A stretch of 64,000 nt of DNA from Apus apus (GCF_020740795.1 NC_067312.1:64562905-64626904), one strand, 5' to 3'; counted from the stretch's first letter, positions 36,701 through 51,892 are shown. Program-made: numbers and translations. Notes: generated by a model from the sequence alone, not told the origin.

Positions 36701-39700
36701 GAACAAGAATGCTTATCAAAGACAGCTTCCTTCCTAGTGCACTAACTAACAAGTGGCTACAGTTAGAGTCAGTCCTGCCAGCGTGTGCCCCCTCCTCTGC
36801 ACTCACTCCTGCAACTTCTGCCACCATCTGCATTAAAAGGTGTGCAGTGTTTCACCTTGGGCTCACTGGCAAAGCTCTGTGGCAAAACTTCAGGTTACTG
36901 CAAAGAGAATGGGATGTTGTCCTTAATTAACATCTGCAACCAACTGAGTTTCGTAAAAATGAACAGGAGTATATTTATTGCAATAGGAAGAATTACCTTC
37001 CATCTATCAATGGCCCTGTTTGTTTTGGCACTTCATTTAATTTACCTGCTTACCTTATTTTATTTAGCTGTTATTTCTTCACTGAAATTGTATTCTAATG
37101 TGCTGGTACAGTAACTGTCATTTAATCAGTACCTGTTCTCAAGAAACATCAGAGAGGACTATGCAATAAACATGTCAGTGTGCCAGACAGTCTTTTAACA
37201 TTTATGAAAAGGTTGGAGGTTTTGGTGTTTTCTCACTTTAAAAGAAGTACATTAAAACAAGCATAAGGTTATTTTTCTAGCCTCTGAAAAAAGTCTGGTA
37301 AGAAAAAAATACAACCATGTAGAAAAATAAAATGTGTTCATGTTGAGACTAAATGGCACATTTTCTCCAGCAGTTATTTTCTACAGTCTGGTTATAAATC
37401 TGTCAAAAATCAGATTTATAATGAAATGCTAACAGATTCCAAGCAATTGCTGTGCTAATGGCGTCACTGTCATTCTCATATATTTGTGCAGACACAGACC
37501 TACTAAAGGGATAGATTTGCAGGAATGAAACAAGGGTTGAACAGCCTGAGCAGAATGTGTCTCTTTGCAAGACGCAGTCTCAGAGTGTAGAACCTGTGGT
37601 CCAGGTGAACATTGTACCTTCAACAGAAAGTCAAGATTTTTGTCCAGCCAAGGAAGAATATGTAGCAACTGTGCATGCAGAGTCACATGAAGAAAACTGA
37701 CTGAAAAACCCAGCCCTGTTCACCCATGGCAGCTGCCTTTCTAACATAAAGCATTTTACTAAGGCAGTGCTATTCTTGGTCTTTGCTCTTCAACTTAGAA
37801 GAGGCTCTTTGCTGGTATTTATTATCTGTCCCTGTAAACAGAGCTGGGATGATCAAGGAGAACACTAGCCAGAAATGTGAAGAGATCACAGGGCATGTAA
37901 AAGGCAAGAAAAGGAGGTACACAGAAACATGGACGCAAGAAAACATCAAGAAACTCTTAATGGTAACAGCAAAGAATTTCTGTAGGTTCTTCCACAAAAG
38001 AGAATATTCTCAGTAAAATGAAAATGACTGGCTAACAGAGAGCCCTTGCAAGCCAGGGGGAACAGTTGAAGTGGCCTTGGAAGTGTTTTATGGAATCACT
38101 TGAAGTGTGTTATAGAAAACAGCACCAAATTGCTGCCTGGAGGTGGAAACCTGCACCTATAGGGTGAGCAGGAAGGAAAAGGGGCTATGTTGTAAGGGGG
38201 CTGGTATGCAATGAGATGAGAATCCACAGGAGGATTTCAGAAGGAAAGCAGTGGTGACAAAGCCTGAGAGGACAGAGGTCCAAGGTGTGTGGGTGAGAGC
38301 AGAAAGCTATGCTCCAGTGGTGTCATACACCAGGAGCCCTCCAGACACAGAGACCCAAGCTGGGCATCCACCAAGACTACACTTTTTTAACCTCTTCATT
38401 TCAAAGCACTACATGGGATGAAAGGATCCCCTGTAGACTGGGCCTAATCTTTTGGGCTTATTGCAGGAAAGTGTTAGCCCATGGGGTACTATCCCAATGA
38501 CCTTCCATGCAGTTCATTTGCTACAGGTACTTTGAGTCCCATTGCCTCCTGCAGGTGACTGAGTAAACTACCCTCCACCACACCACAGGAGAGACCCCAA
38601 GGGTTGCCCTTGTCATATTGCTTGTCTGATAGCATTATTTCTTGGGTTTCACCCAGCAGTTTAACAAAGTTTGAAAGACAACCAAAAAGGCTGGAAGAGA
38701 ATCCACACCCTATGCCAGTGAAGCTAGGTGTGGTTTCCACCAAAACCCAGAATGTGCTTAAAATTTTCTATGCTTGTTCTAGGATTAGGAAAAAACAGAA
38801 ATTCCTGAAGATCTCCAGGACATAAGAGCCATTTGGCACAAACCGGTGAAGCTACCAGGCACTCAGGGACATGTTTCAGGTGAACACTTGACAGCAGCAG
38901 CAGTGGAGCTCTCTTCAAGTTATGGAAGATGTAGGCTTAGCATTTATTTCTTTTAAAATAGTCTTGCAGTATGAGCTAAAACAAGAAGATCGATAGTCTC
39001 AGACACTTAAAAACCCTGAGCCAAGCCTTCAAAATAATGAGATTAATTTGGAAGTAAAACAGTAGGATAAATAAAAAAAATCATCCACTCAGTGTTTTTA
39101 CTGTTTTTTGCTGCTTTTCAGCCATCAAGCCTATCTTGTATTAGAGCCCAAAAAAGTTAGGCTTTCCATTTTTCTCTCATTTGAAAGTCTGAAGAAGGAA
39201 ACCAAAATGTTGCAGGGATTCTACCTACTGCATGTGGTGGTAGGACTGCAGTAGCATTTTATCACAGCCTGAGAAACTATGCAATCCACTGCAAAAACTG
39301 TCTCCTAAAACTGCTTTCAAAGGATCCTCAACTGCTGTAACCAGAGTGAATTGCAAGGAGCAAATTACCGGTCTGGGAGGTGATGAGTGTTTTTACTCTT
39401 AGGAATATTGAGACACAGTTGAGGCTTTTCACAGGACAAAAGGAGTCACTGGATGATTTTGTCCAGGGCTGAGGACTGTGTGGGAGAAAGGACTTGGATG
39501 CCAGCCTGCTGCACGGTGGCCTGGTGTCTGTGCCCAGGCAGTGCCACATCTCTGTGCTGCCGCAGCCGGCGCCATTGGCACGAGGCTGCGCCCGAGAGCT
39601 GTGGGGGTTGCCTGGGGGGAGCACTGGCTCTCCATGTTCTGCCATCAGCCCTCCCATGCAGCCTCCCATACCAGTCTGCACCTCCAGAAACTCAGTGAGG

Positions 39701-40379
39701 TTCCTAGCTCATAAACCTTGGTGAATACAAAATAAGAACAGCAATTCTGGCCTTAACCCGTCCTGCTTTTCACAAAATGCACTTTCTCATTAGAAAATAC
39801 TTCAAGGTCAATGAAGACAAGGCAATATTTGAGTATGTCAAGGCAAAACAAAATGATTTTTTCTTTCTTCAGGGTATTCTCTTACAGTCAAGCAAAGCTG
39901 ACTTATGACTTTTTCAACTTTCCTGTCGAATCAGAGACCTATGTCAGCTGTCTTTCTTATTTAACCTTTGTCAGCAGGACATGAAACCTAAATGACAGAT
40001 ACTGCTGTGGCAGACACTGTTGTCTTCCTCCATTTATCCAACATGGCTTGCTTTATTACAACAAAGCCACGTATTTTGTTACCAGTGGCAGCATTATCAT
40101 GGCAGCAGTGAAAGTCTTGCATTGGTAGCATGCCAGTGGTGAGATAAGTTACAGTGCCTGTATAATCTTTTACTCTCCCAGTACTGCAGAGATGACCCCT
40201 GGGTGCCATTAATTTCCATGGCCTTTATGAAACTCACCGAGTGGGATGAAACTGCATTTTACTGTGCCAGGAGTCTGCTTTGAGACAAAAGGGCAAACAG
40301 ACCAGGAGGATTTATATGCCAGAGTCACTTATGACTTGACTGAAATGAGAAACTGATCCCACTGAGAAAAAAGGGGGGA

Positions 40380-40395
40380 GTGTGTGTGTGTGTGT
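40380..40395 (+). repeat. GT microsatellite
   Basis: About eight GT units following a GGGGGG run, in the long intron. Confidence 0.85.
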
Positions 40396-43300
40396 ATGTC
40401 CTTCTCCTTTCTGACAGTTTTTGCACAATTTGTCTGCTTTTATTTACATGCATCAATGAAGACTGGTCCTTGGAGCACAGTTTTCTTTAATGCTTCTAAG
40501 GCTAAGAGCAGCTATTAGAATTAAATTGTTTGAGATACTGCCTCCATGAAAATGAGTGAATTTGAGCATCTAGATAAAAACTTTCCTGTTTAGCTAGGGA
40601 TTAAAACAATCAGACTAGCTTAAAACAGTCACAAGTGGGGAAAAATGAAAGTCTAAATCAGTACATGATAGCTCTGATTAAAGAGTTCAGAGTGGGAAAA
40701 TGTCTTCATGGATAATAAAACTAAGTATAATATGAAATACATTTGCTAAACTTCCAGTAGTAAGCGTTTTTTTCTTGCTTTGGTCTGTTAGTTTTGTGTG
40801 GTCTTTCAGAAATTTGCTGTGGGAAAGGATCTTCACTTCATTACTCATGCTGATCAGAGGAAATTTGTGTATCAAAGAGATATCCATTAACTGATGACAC
40901 TAGAAAAAATAAAATGAAAAAGTCTTTCATGCAGTTTGCAAAGCTAGAAATAAGTAAAAGAAGCCAAATGAACACATTAAAAATTTGTGTGCTTCCTAAA
41001 GCACGAGGAACATTTTTCACTTCCTAAGTCTTATTTCCTAACTAGAAATCAAAAAAGGAGGAAAACTTCAAGAATTAAGTAGATAGCAGTTAATGACACA
41101 GCAGAATGAAATAGCAGTTAAGAAGAATGCTTAATATTTTTAGAACGCTTTGAAAGTAAGCAGATGGGAAAAAGAAGTGGATCAACATTTAGAAAATATT
41201 TCTCTATTTCCTTGGAAAAGAATGGGAAGCCTGACAGTTTTAGTTTTCCCTGCAAGAAAACAACCACTGTCTTAATTTCCTTTATCATTTTAGTTAAAAT
41301 TATAAAGAAATACACTACATGAAAATCGGTAACAAAGGAAAAAAAAAATAAGATTTTAACTGAAGAATTATCAGAATCTTTTACATACAGTGTCAATGAA
41401 TGCAGCTGTTGTCTGGTGCATGTACACTGCATGTCTAGCAGACTGCTAGTATATGCTGTTTGTGTCATGGACACCTATTAAGGGAGCAGAGAATTACCCA
41501 TGTCTGAAAAGTCATGATACTGATTTTTCCAGAAATTCTACCAAAAATCCTTTCCTTTTTACTCATTTGGTGCTCAGTAGTTGGGATAGTCTCAAAGTGG
41601 TTCCTCTAAAATAGAAGAAATAATAATCCTGCTATAGCATACTACTCACTTTGGTTGGACCAGCTCAAGTCCTCTCGAGCTGGCCTGCTTTTTGGACAGG
41701 TTGGGCTTATGGTGCCTGGAAGCTGTCTTGAATTATGGAGTCCAAAAATGGAAGTACTCAAAAAATCAGCACTCTCTGAAATCTGAGTTTGAATGCAACA
41801 GTAAGAATTCCTTGTGGAATTACCCTGGGTCTGTCTTCTTGTAACTGAGATCAGAGTTTGGCCCAAAGTCAATAGCAGACACATTTTACAAATGAGTGAG
41901 AACAGGATGCCATTCATTACCTCCCATCTTTCACACATATTCTGTGTGATCTGGTGGAGTGTGTCACACTGGAAAAATAAATGGAAGAGGTTATCTCTTT
42001 GAGATAAAATGGGAAAAAGCAAGTTTCAGGGATTTCATCTTTGACCTCATTATGGTCTGAAATTTGCCAACTAGACATGGTTTCCTGAGGCTGGAAAAGA
42101 ATTATGGCTTCCTAAAATGGTACTTCTCCTGATTGGGTGCAGAGCTGAAGTCCAAGGCTGGCATTGTGTCTCACTGCGGTAACAGTGGACCTACAGAGCA
42201 CAATGCTTCCCTCTTTCTGTTTTCAGATTCTTTTACCCTCCCTGCAACAGTGTCTTTCAGGCCAGATCAGCAGTCCAGTCTGTCTGTCTGAACTTTTGTC
42301 TCTCATGTTTCTTCTCTCTAGTCCTCCCCACAGTCCTTCTGCATCACCAGTTGAAGGCATTTCGGTTTCTTCTCCCTGCCTCACTTAAATACCATTACAG
42401 TAGCATTCCTGCAAGGTGTAATAACAGCAGGGATATTTTGGGGCTCCAGAAGCACCAGCCCTTGACAAATGCTGCTCTGCTCTTCTGCAGGCTACTAAGG
42501 CATGCAGCAGTGGCTGACTTTCTGGGCTGGTAGAGATGCAAACTTGCCTGAGACCGACTTGAGCCGGGCTGTCCCCTTTCCTTACCTGCAGGTACGAGTT
42601 TGTCTGGAGGGTAGAAGTGTGAAATCCGGTTGGGTAAGAGAGGCTGGGGGCTTTCTTGCATAGGAGCAGGCTTGACACAGTAACCAGACCCATCAGTAAT
42701 TGCATCCCCTGCATATTCTGGTGTGCCTGGCTCCTCTCCTAGACTGACTGCTCTCAGGGGACAGGTCTGGTTATATCTTGATACAGAACATGCCCTTGGT
42801 ATTAAATAAAGGGTCACAAAGAAAAGTCTCAGCTCAGCTACTTAGTCTGGCAAAAAAAGATCTTTTAAAGCATTTTTTAAGTGGTCCACTTTGCTGGGAC
42901 TTCAGCAGCATACTTACTGCACAGAGGTTAGTGCTTTGGCTTTGAAATTGGAGATTCAGCCTTTCAGTGTTTCTTTTTCCTAGCCCTCACCTAGGCCTTT
43001 CTGGATTTTTAGTTGAGAGTGAATTAGGAGCACGTGACAGGCACGTTATGAGAGGAAATTGCCAACCAATACAGGCATGAAAAGTGAGGCAATTATCTGA
43101 GCTAATTTCAGCCAACAAGGTAAGAAAGCTGAATAAAGAAGCCCTCTTTCTTAGTCTGTTAAATAAAGTTAATTAACCTTTGGGCTTCAACTTTTATAAA
43201 ACCTGCCCCAGACAGCCTGCTTAGAGCACTACCTTGATGTCACATGCACACAGACCATTCCAAATAGAAGTGTACAAGGCATGTCCACTGGGAGACGCAG

Positions 43301-46300
43301 AGTCTGGGTTTTGATCTCACAGGCTCTGAAATGCCTTGAAAAGCCCTTCCTGGAGCCACACTTTGATGAGCAGCTCTGCGGGAGCTCAGGTGACCTGGTC
43401 CTCCTCTACTCAGTGCCAAGCTATGCTCAGCGGAGCTGCAGGAATGTTCTCTGACCATGCAGTAATGCTAGCCCTGGTCACAGAAGTCAGACACTTTCTA
43501 GACATGCCTTCCCACCCCTCCTGCAAAAACCCACCCAGATCAGTGATGCATTTTGTGCCCTGCTCCAGCTGATTTAGCTGCCTGATCAAATGATGTGTTG
43601 GTTCAGCCTGGGCTTTCGTACATTGCAACCTACACATTGCAGACTCCCCCTACACAGCTTCAGTCTCCCCCTTTATGATACATAATTTTATTTTTTTTTT
43701 TAGGAGAACATATATTTTATTTTGTAAAGTTCTTTCTAACAAAGTAATACTTACGGTGAACAAACATGGATGCAGATCATAACCGTCACACATTATCATT
43801 TTATAGTGACCTCAGAGAAGGTGGGATTTCAAAGACTCCAGCAATAGTATGTTGCAGGAGGAAGAGAGTCCAAGGTAAATTAAGTACTTCAATAGATTAT
43901 TTGCTCGTAGAATTATATAGAAGATCCTTATTCATGTAACAAAGGAAGAAGAAGTAGAAGATATATTTGTATCTATTTACAGCATGTCCATAATTCTGGG
44001 TTTTTTACTTCCTAAAAAGCATGTCCAGCCATTAAAATCAGTATGTAAGACAGACTGCATCGCTCTAAGTACTTCTGTTCTGAAGGGTCAGCAAACCCTG
44101 AAAATGAGAAGACATACAAGGGAAAGACCAAAGTGCATATGGATCCCAGGACTTACTGATCTTTAGAGCCTTTGCATATGACTGTTATTTTTGTCCCTTG
44201 GAGCTTTTAAACTAAAATGCTTAGTCCCCTGCCTACTAAATAGAATGCCTGAAAAACTTTTATTAAAATGAAAGATCACAATTCCAGGTGGACATTTAAC
44301 CATGTGGAATCACACATCACATGCAGTTCCCAACTCCCTGCTCCTGAGTCAGGATCAATCCTGTAATTCCTTAGAGTCAGTACACTAAAAAAAAAATAAA
44401 TAAAAAAAATTGGCAAGTTTTCACAGCTGATGTGAATGTTCCAGAATTCAGCATTGCCCTTGACTTTGGCTGTACTTAAATGATTAAACCATGATCTCAT
44501 ACAGTATATTTTTCATAGGTGCTGAGTATGAGCACCTTGCACTGAAACCAAAGGGACTGGCAGGTGTTTATTACTTCTGTTTAATTAATCTGCTATATTT
44601 TTTTTCAGACATTCATGCACTACAGAGATCTCTTGAGGCAGTACGAGTAGGTGGCAGATTTCAGTGACAGACCAGTGATTTATGAGATGGGGAAATCTGA
44701 TGGCACATCGCCAAATGCTTGCAGGCCCTTGACATCAAGCACAGGTTTTGGATATACGAGCTGATCAATGAGTTTGGACAACTACACATTTGAGCACCCA
44801 GCTGGACTAGCTGAGACTTCCCTGATGAGCCCTTTATGAAATCATGCTGCATTAAAAGTTGCTGTGAGAAGCATCCTAGAAGCTCTTTTATTTTCTTTCT
44901 ATTGCTCTTCTGATTTCCATGCAGCTTCAGCTCACTGAGGTGACATTAAAGGTGCATTGGAGGTAAAGAGACAAGGGACACTTTAGAGATGCAGCACATG
45001 CAGACTGAACCATTGGAAAAAGGAGCTTTTCCTAAGGTTCCCATGAGGATCTAGAGGCTTATGCTGCGAGTCCTATCAGAGTTTCTTCTTCCAGCATGTT
45101 AAAAGGCCCCCCAAAAGCTCTCCTTGTAACTGTGTGGATGTATTTCAGATTAGGTCAAGTCTGGGCTTTATCTCCTCCACTGCAGAAAACACTGGCCTGC
45201 ATGCTGTCTTTGAAGGTACTGGGGTCTGAAGGGAAGGAGGAATTTTTAATACCATATGCAACAGATGTGATGCTGTTAAAGCCAGATGAAAAATTGGCTA
45301 GGAAGAGACAACGCTATTCCTCTTGGGAAGCAGCAGATGTAACTGCATCTTTCTTCCACCTGCCTTCTTATTTGTATACACCTCTGTGGAGATGCCTTCA
45401 AAATGCTGGACAAAGGTGGACAAGACTATGGTGGAAGGGAAATTTGAATAGAGTAGAACTGTATTCCTTCACACACAGAAAACATCCACTGCTGGTTCCA
45501 GAGCCTGTAGGGAGGAGATGAGACTTCTGACCTAGCTCTGGAGCCTTCCTCTTCCTCCTCTTACTGATGTTTCTCCAGCCTTGATGAACCTCTCAACTTG
45601 ACTAATGAAGACCTCAGAAGAAGACTCAAGTGGGAGGTACCCTCTCTGGCCATAGACACCTTTGCAGGAGTTTCTAAGGCCCCCCCCACCAGGAGCAAGA
45701 GGGAAAGGACAAGGAACCAGTTTCTGCGTGCACCATGGTACCTTTGTGGCAAGGATGTTGCCAGAGGAAAACCTACGTGCCTTCACCTGATACTGCTTCT
45801 TGGAAGATGAGTCAACAGGCAAAGCGGTAACAGATGGCTCAGGCAGACAGGGCCATATACAGGGAAGGACTAGTGGCATTCTGTTGTGCTTTCCACACAC
45901 CCTGCCCCCAAATCATACTCCAGGAATGCCTCCACCAGCTACAAGGAGTGCTGAGACCAACTGGCTTCTTCATTAGAATGCTGGGAGTTATGACTGAATA
46001 AACACATGCTCCTCTGCCCTCTCACCTCTGAACACAGAAAATAACTTTTCAGGCCTCTTACAAAGGGCTTCTAAGAGAACAAAACATCATATTTCAGGGT
46101 CTTCAGTATGCCCCAAATGAGACATGCAAAACATCAGAAATAGAGAAAGTTGGTTAGTATCAGTTGGGCAGCAGCCCAGTGCCCCATGCTCCAGGCTTCT
46201 CTGAGCACCTCAGCCCTACCATGCATAAATACAGGCAAAAATTATAACAATCAAAAACCTTGTTGGCTGAAATGTCTTCTGCTGCTGAGACCACAACAAA

Positions 46301-48589
46301 CCTAGTTCAGATGCAGATAACCACCAGCTCATGGACAGCTCTACATCATTCTCATGTTGCCAATCAAGAAGAGGACTTCAGCATGGGCAGCATCACCACA
46401 ACTAACAGCAAACTGAATCACAGCCAGAGCACGAATGGGCCAAACAGCTGGTCTCTGGTCTCAATACTGAAATACTGAAGCAAATTAGTGTTTGTGGGAG
46501 ATTTTACAAATTTCTTTTATTTCATTTTTTTCAAGCCTCTGAAAAGCAAGAACCTGGGGAAGTTGAAAATCTGGGGTAAGAGTCAGGGTGCAGAGGCTTC
46601 TTGACTTTAGGCGTGAACTCTGCTGCTGATACGGTGTTCCACACTGGCACCAGGGTGGTTTCCATGTCCTCCTAGTTCCTCTGGCTGCTGGAGGAAGAAA
46701 CTACCTCCTTCAGCATAAGGACGTGTTTGTGCAAACACTTTTTCCACAGGAGCATAGATATATTATTAAAGGAAAAAGAAATCCCTGAAAGGGCCAATGA
46801 ATTACAAGGCTATGAGAAAGACAGACCCCAAATCACAAATGTACATCAGGTTTGCTGTCAGTGTGTGTCTTATCCCAACAAGAATAAAAAGGTAAGTGAT
46901 TTCATTGTGACATTTATTCTATTTTTTATTAGTATTGGGAGAAGAAAAAGATTGAATTGATTTTACTTTGCAGCTATGGTTTGTAAGTGAAAAGATGCGT
47001 CAGCCCCTGCATCACACATTGCCTATTCTTCTGTCTCACTGTATTTCACTGCTCTTAGCCTGCTTACTTTGGAAAACTGGACCTGACTAGTTAGAAGACT
47101 TTCTGTGTCATGTTTAATTTGTCCTTCATAGTCTTTCTACTTTACTTTTTTAGGTCATACATTCTCTGTGTTAACAAAGCATGTGAGATGTTTTCTCCTC
47201 TGATCTGACAGGTCATTTAAAAACCACAAGCAAGAAGAGTATGATATTAAAAGAAAATTAATCTCTTGTTACAGCCTCAAAAATGGGCTGTTTGAGATGG
47301 GCTACAGATAGTCTCAGTCTAGCAGGATAGAAAGGGAATTATGTAAAAAACTAATACTATTCTATTCAAAGCAAGACACCTAAAGTTAGACAGAAACAAT
47401 GGGGCAAGAATGCCTCATTTTTCTGTCATCAACACTTATTAGTATCCAGAGAAAAAGTGACCACTTTTAATTCCAATCCACCTGTAAAGAATCAGATTTC
47501 AAGTTTTAACATGCTGCCTGTTTCTTTCTTTTTCTGATAGCAAAAGTCTAGCTACATCTGTTCCTAGCCTGGACATACACAGAACCTGTTGACGGGAGCA
47601 AACCCATTCATTTTTATCAGTATGGGGCCAGGACATTATCTTCTAGAGAGAACTGTATTTCCTGCAGAGAAGATCTGCGTGGTGAGAGGAGAAGAGTGTA
47701 ATTAAAATCAAACTCTGCTCTGTGGAAGCGAAGGGAGGTTCATCAGCAGTGATACAGCTGCCACAGCCTGGAGTGAGTTATCATCTCAGCCTGTGCGCTC
47801 ACCAGAGTCCCGTAGCTAAGTTGTTCCTGTCCCCTCTGGCTATGCAGCCACCAGGCAGGGAGCTGGAAACCGAGGAAGGCAAGTCTGTAAGGCCTGATCC
47901 ATCTTTGCTTGGCAGCAAAAGATGGATCCAGGGGAAAGGGCTGCTTGGAGGACTAGTGCTGCATCTGCTGTTGTTACTCACCTTGCAGCATCCCTCTCTT
48001 GTTCAGTGGGTTGCCTTACAAGTTTCAGAAGACTGTATGCTCTGTGGGGGTGCTGATAAACCCAGTATCAACTGGACTTAGAAAGTCCTCATGTCCATGT
48101 GTTATGGCACTGAAGGTGAAAGAGGCTTGTGCTACTGTGGTGCTTTCCTGTCTGTCTGCAAGCAGCTGGCTGGCTGCCATTGGAAAGCTGCCATTTTTGC
48201 CTTGTTATGCTGTCGAGTGGCCTGAAGGACCCCAGCAAGCTTGGTTTCTGATAACAAGATAGATCAGCCAGAGAGTTCATACACTTCTTAGCTAAAGCAT
48301 TTCCTTTCCTTCCTGCTGACCACTCTCATCTGCACTGCTTCGTGGACTAAGCCAGGGCAATCTTCCTCTTCACCTACCCATTGCCTTGGCCCATATTCCT
48401 GCTTTGGTGCATGATTTCAAGTTGGCCAAGATACTGCTTTTTGTACCATTACCACAGAAATAGTTCAAAGAAGAAATATCAGGGTCTCTGATGGTTTCCA
48501 CTGAGCAGTTCCAGCACTTTCCTGACAATCCCATGCATAGAAATCTAATCCACTGAAACACTGTTCTGGTTTCAGCCTAATGGTTTCCT

Positions 48590-49005
48590 GTGGCATAAAG
48601 CTCCACAGTTTAACTACATGTAGTACAAAGCAACATTGTCTTTGATCAGCTTTTTAGTCCATCAGGCAGTGCAACTGACCATATCCTTGTTTTCATAGCC
48701 ATGGACAAAGAGAATAGAATGTCCTGTCTACCTTCTTAAGGCCATTTTTAAAACCACCCAGCCTCCCCATTATGTCCCCCGAATCTTTCAGCTCCAATCT
48801 CTTCATACAGGAAAAAACGTCTGAGTTTTTCCAAGCTCTCTGCTATTTCTTTAACTCTTTGATGGATCCCTTTCTACTCTGCTGTTCCACCTGTGAAATG
48901 AAGCAGCAGGCAGCACTCCAGACAAAAGTACATAACCAATTCATATGAAGGCATCACGACATTTTCCTTATTTTCCCATTCAGATTCATGTGTTTCCTAA
49001 CATCT
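48590..49005 (-). repeat. ancient CR1/L3-like LINE fragment
   Basis: The plus strand shows, in the right order, diverged phrases of antisense CR1-type 3' regions: 'gctccacagtttaac', 'ctccaatctcttcatacagg', 'ccctttctactctgctgttcc', 'agcactccagacaaaagtac' and 'catcacgacattttccttatttt'. The antisense reading puts the element on the minus strand. It is too diverged for a subfamily name. Confidence 0.5.
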
Positions 49006-51537
49006 ACTTGGGTCTTTGAGCACAGTGGTGTATGCAGAAGATTTGAATTTAATAATTTGCATTTAATCCCCAAAAGTTACTGAACTGCAGCTGTGCTGAG
49101 GCTGTAGTAGAATAAGCTGTTTCTACTTCAGAAATATCTATAACACAAGTGAAGATGCACCACTAAGGTGCTTATAGCCCAAAGTGACCAGACAGATAAG
49201 AGGTGATGTGCCCACAGATAGACAAAGGGTCTGTAGCAGAGGTAGGGAAAATGTTTGGTTATCCTGAGCAAAGGCAAGGACTGTGGGTGAGCAGCTTGGT
49301 TCTGGCTTTCCCTTTCCCCCACCCCCATATCATGTATTGCCAGTTCTGTTTAATATGAATAATGAGAAATAACTCATATCACGAGCTCTGCTCTAACAGA
49401 TCTGCACAGATATGGTCACCCAAGAGATAATGAAACTTTGACTGACCTACTTGTAGCCAAAGTTTAACTTTCAACAAGGAAACAGGCAATATGTTTGATC
49501 CAAAGGTTTCAAGGAGGAAAACAGGAGAAAAACAAAGATTAAAGTCAGCCAGTTATCCCTGAAAGACATAATACACTCCACAGTATATTTTTCAGGGTAG
49601 AGGGTAAGGAGGAAGTGGGGATTTCTTAATTCTTGTTCCTCATTCCAGCTGTCTCAGGGGTCCTTTGAGCCTTACAGCTGGTCTGAGTTATAAATAGGTA
49701 TATATCTTGTTTTTTATTTCTTGTCTTTTTGTCATTTTCTTATTGGCACATCTGGTCCAAGAACAGCCACTAGACAGGAAACTATTGCAGATGCTTTAGT
49801 GAACTTTCTTACTGAAGTGACAGTTTTTCCAGTTGTGGGGCCCATATGATGCTAAGCAAAGAAGAGACCTTCTATTTCCTCTCTCCCACATTTCCAGCAT
49901 TAATTTTCTAATCTAGCTGCATGCTTCATTTCAGAACAGAAAAATTTCCAGTATTGATATCATCCTCTCTCTAGGTTTAACAAGAAGTTGCTTTGCATTT
50001 TGGAAGCAGAGAAGTTGAGTTAAACAGAATAAAGGAGAGGAAAACAAATCTTGCAGTAATAAAGAACAACCTAATAAAATGGGGGTAGACTTTTCCAAAG
50101 ACTTAAAAGCAGCCTGCTTCCACTACCAGGACCTGATTTTCAGATGCAGTCCATTTTCCACCATGGCTTTCTATGGGGGCTATTGCCTGCTCCAGCAGGC
50201 AAGGGGGTGATGCTGAATGCTGCCCAGAGTTAAGCTTATGAAGTGGATGAGTGCCTCTCTTATCAGCTCCTCTGAGCAAGCACTCTGCTAACAGGTTTAA
50301 CCAGAAGCCAAGGCTGCATCTTGGATGCTGAGTGCTTCCCATAAACTGGCCCTTGATGCATGGAGAGAAGGTTTGAGGTTGCCTTGGTCTGCTGCCACGC
50401 TGCTGCTTGTAATGCTGTGGAGAAGACTTGTCCCATAGGAAAGAAACATGCTGGTTCGGGTTGGTTAAGAACAGTTATCAGTTAGAAAGAGGAGAAGGTG
50501 GGCAGGCAGGACAGATGGACCTACAGAAGGCAGTTATGCTGCTCTCTGAAGGCTTCTATTCAGTAGAAAAAAATGCATCTGAACACTGGTTGAACTCTGC
50601 CTTCTTTTTTTGGCCAGCCTTCTCTTTGCCTATCTCCATATTTTCTCCCAATTCTCCCTTTTCCTTCCCTCTATCCTCTTCATCCCATTGCTGCAATCTT
50701 ACCCTGACTGTACATCGCAAACATGGAAACTCTCCCCTTCTCCACTGGGAGCAAATGCTGACAAGTGCCTTGGTACGAACATACTGTTCTTTCACAGCTC
50801 TCTCAGATTTTTCTGGAAGGTCCCAGGAAAAACTCAGTCTTGGAAAAAACCCCTCCCATATTAGCAGAACTGCCACACCTCCTGTCCTGCGCAGAATGTC
50901 CCATTAAGATTACTTTAAAAATTAAAAAGTAGCATTAAAAATAGGAGTTTTTTGACTGGCCCCAGTGTTGCAATGGAAGAGGATGATGTGGCCTCTCAGA
51001 TTCATACTGATGTTTGGACTTCAAGATGTGTGTGGTTAGGTCTTGCTGAACTCAATAGATTGCCTCAACATATGAGGCCAGGTATTAGGTTTCCTGCTTT
51101 TGACTGGGGATAGGCTAACTTACGTTTTTTTTGCTCACAGAAATTGAAATCAGAAAACTTGTTCTGCTTTCCCAAAACTTTTGCTTTGTTTCTATTGAAG
51201 CTGTATTGAAGTGAAGAAAATTGTTCTTGTCAGACTTCGTCTTGCCCAGGGACCAGTCACCCAATGTCCCCTCTCTGACAGTGGGCAGCACCAGATGTTT
51301 CAGAGGAAGGTGCAAGACACTCTGCTAATGCTCAGTTACGAAACAAGCAGGACCCAGGGAACATTTCTTCCTAAGCTCTGTTAGTTAGAGCTTGGCTTCT
51401 GTCCTGATGCCCAAGGATTTATACTGCTTCAAAAATCTCAATTATTTTTAAGTATTAAACACTATGACTCCAGCTAATATTGCTCTTCAAATTATGCCTA
51501 ATTCTGTTTTGAACAGGCCTGCAGTCTTTGGCTTCAG

Positions 51538-51615
51538 TTATATCCTTTGGCAGTGAGTTGTATAAGCTAATTGTGTATTGTGTGAAGAAGTATTTCCTTC
51601 TATTAGTTTTCACTT
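51538..51615 (-). repeat. CR1/L3-like LINE fragment, short
   Basis: The plus strand reads CTTTGGCAGTGAGTTGTATA, then AGCTAATTGTGTATTGTGTG, then AAGAAGTATTTCCTTC. This follows the phrase 'ggcagtgagttccacaggttaattatgcgttgtgtgaagaagtacttcctt' found in reptile and bird LINE fragments. It may be from the same family as the piece at 48590-49005. Confidence 0.5.
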
Positions 51616-51892
51616 TTTTGTCTAAATAAAAATGATTTTGCTATTTTATCCCTCCCTCCCCTTTTCCTGTTTTCCTCACAAATGGATACCCAGCCCAGAG
51701 CTGGAGCAGAAGGCAAAGACAGGTACTATTGATGTGATTTGTGCCAGTGATACAAAGACAGGCAATGCATTGGAACACATCACCTCATCAGCCCTGAGCC
51801 CTCTGCACTACAATGTGCCAGACCCCCAAAAGCAGAGCTTCTGTAAATAGCTTTTAGAATAATAGATGTGTCTAGAGTAAAAAACTGAAGTG

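Noticed and set aside
45096..45900. Open frames of 141 codons (plus) and 122 codons (minus)
   Set aside because: No signal peptide, domain or family resemblance; composition looks like intron; no splice or promoter context.
50428..50907. 159-codon open frame on the plus strand
   Set aside because: Longest unexplained frame, but with no recognised domain and a competing 106-codon frame on the other strand; taken as chance in a long intron.
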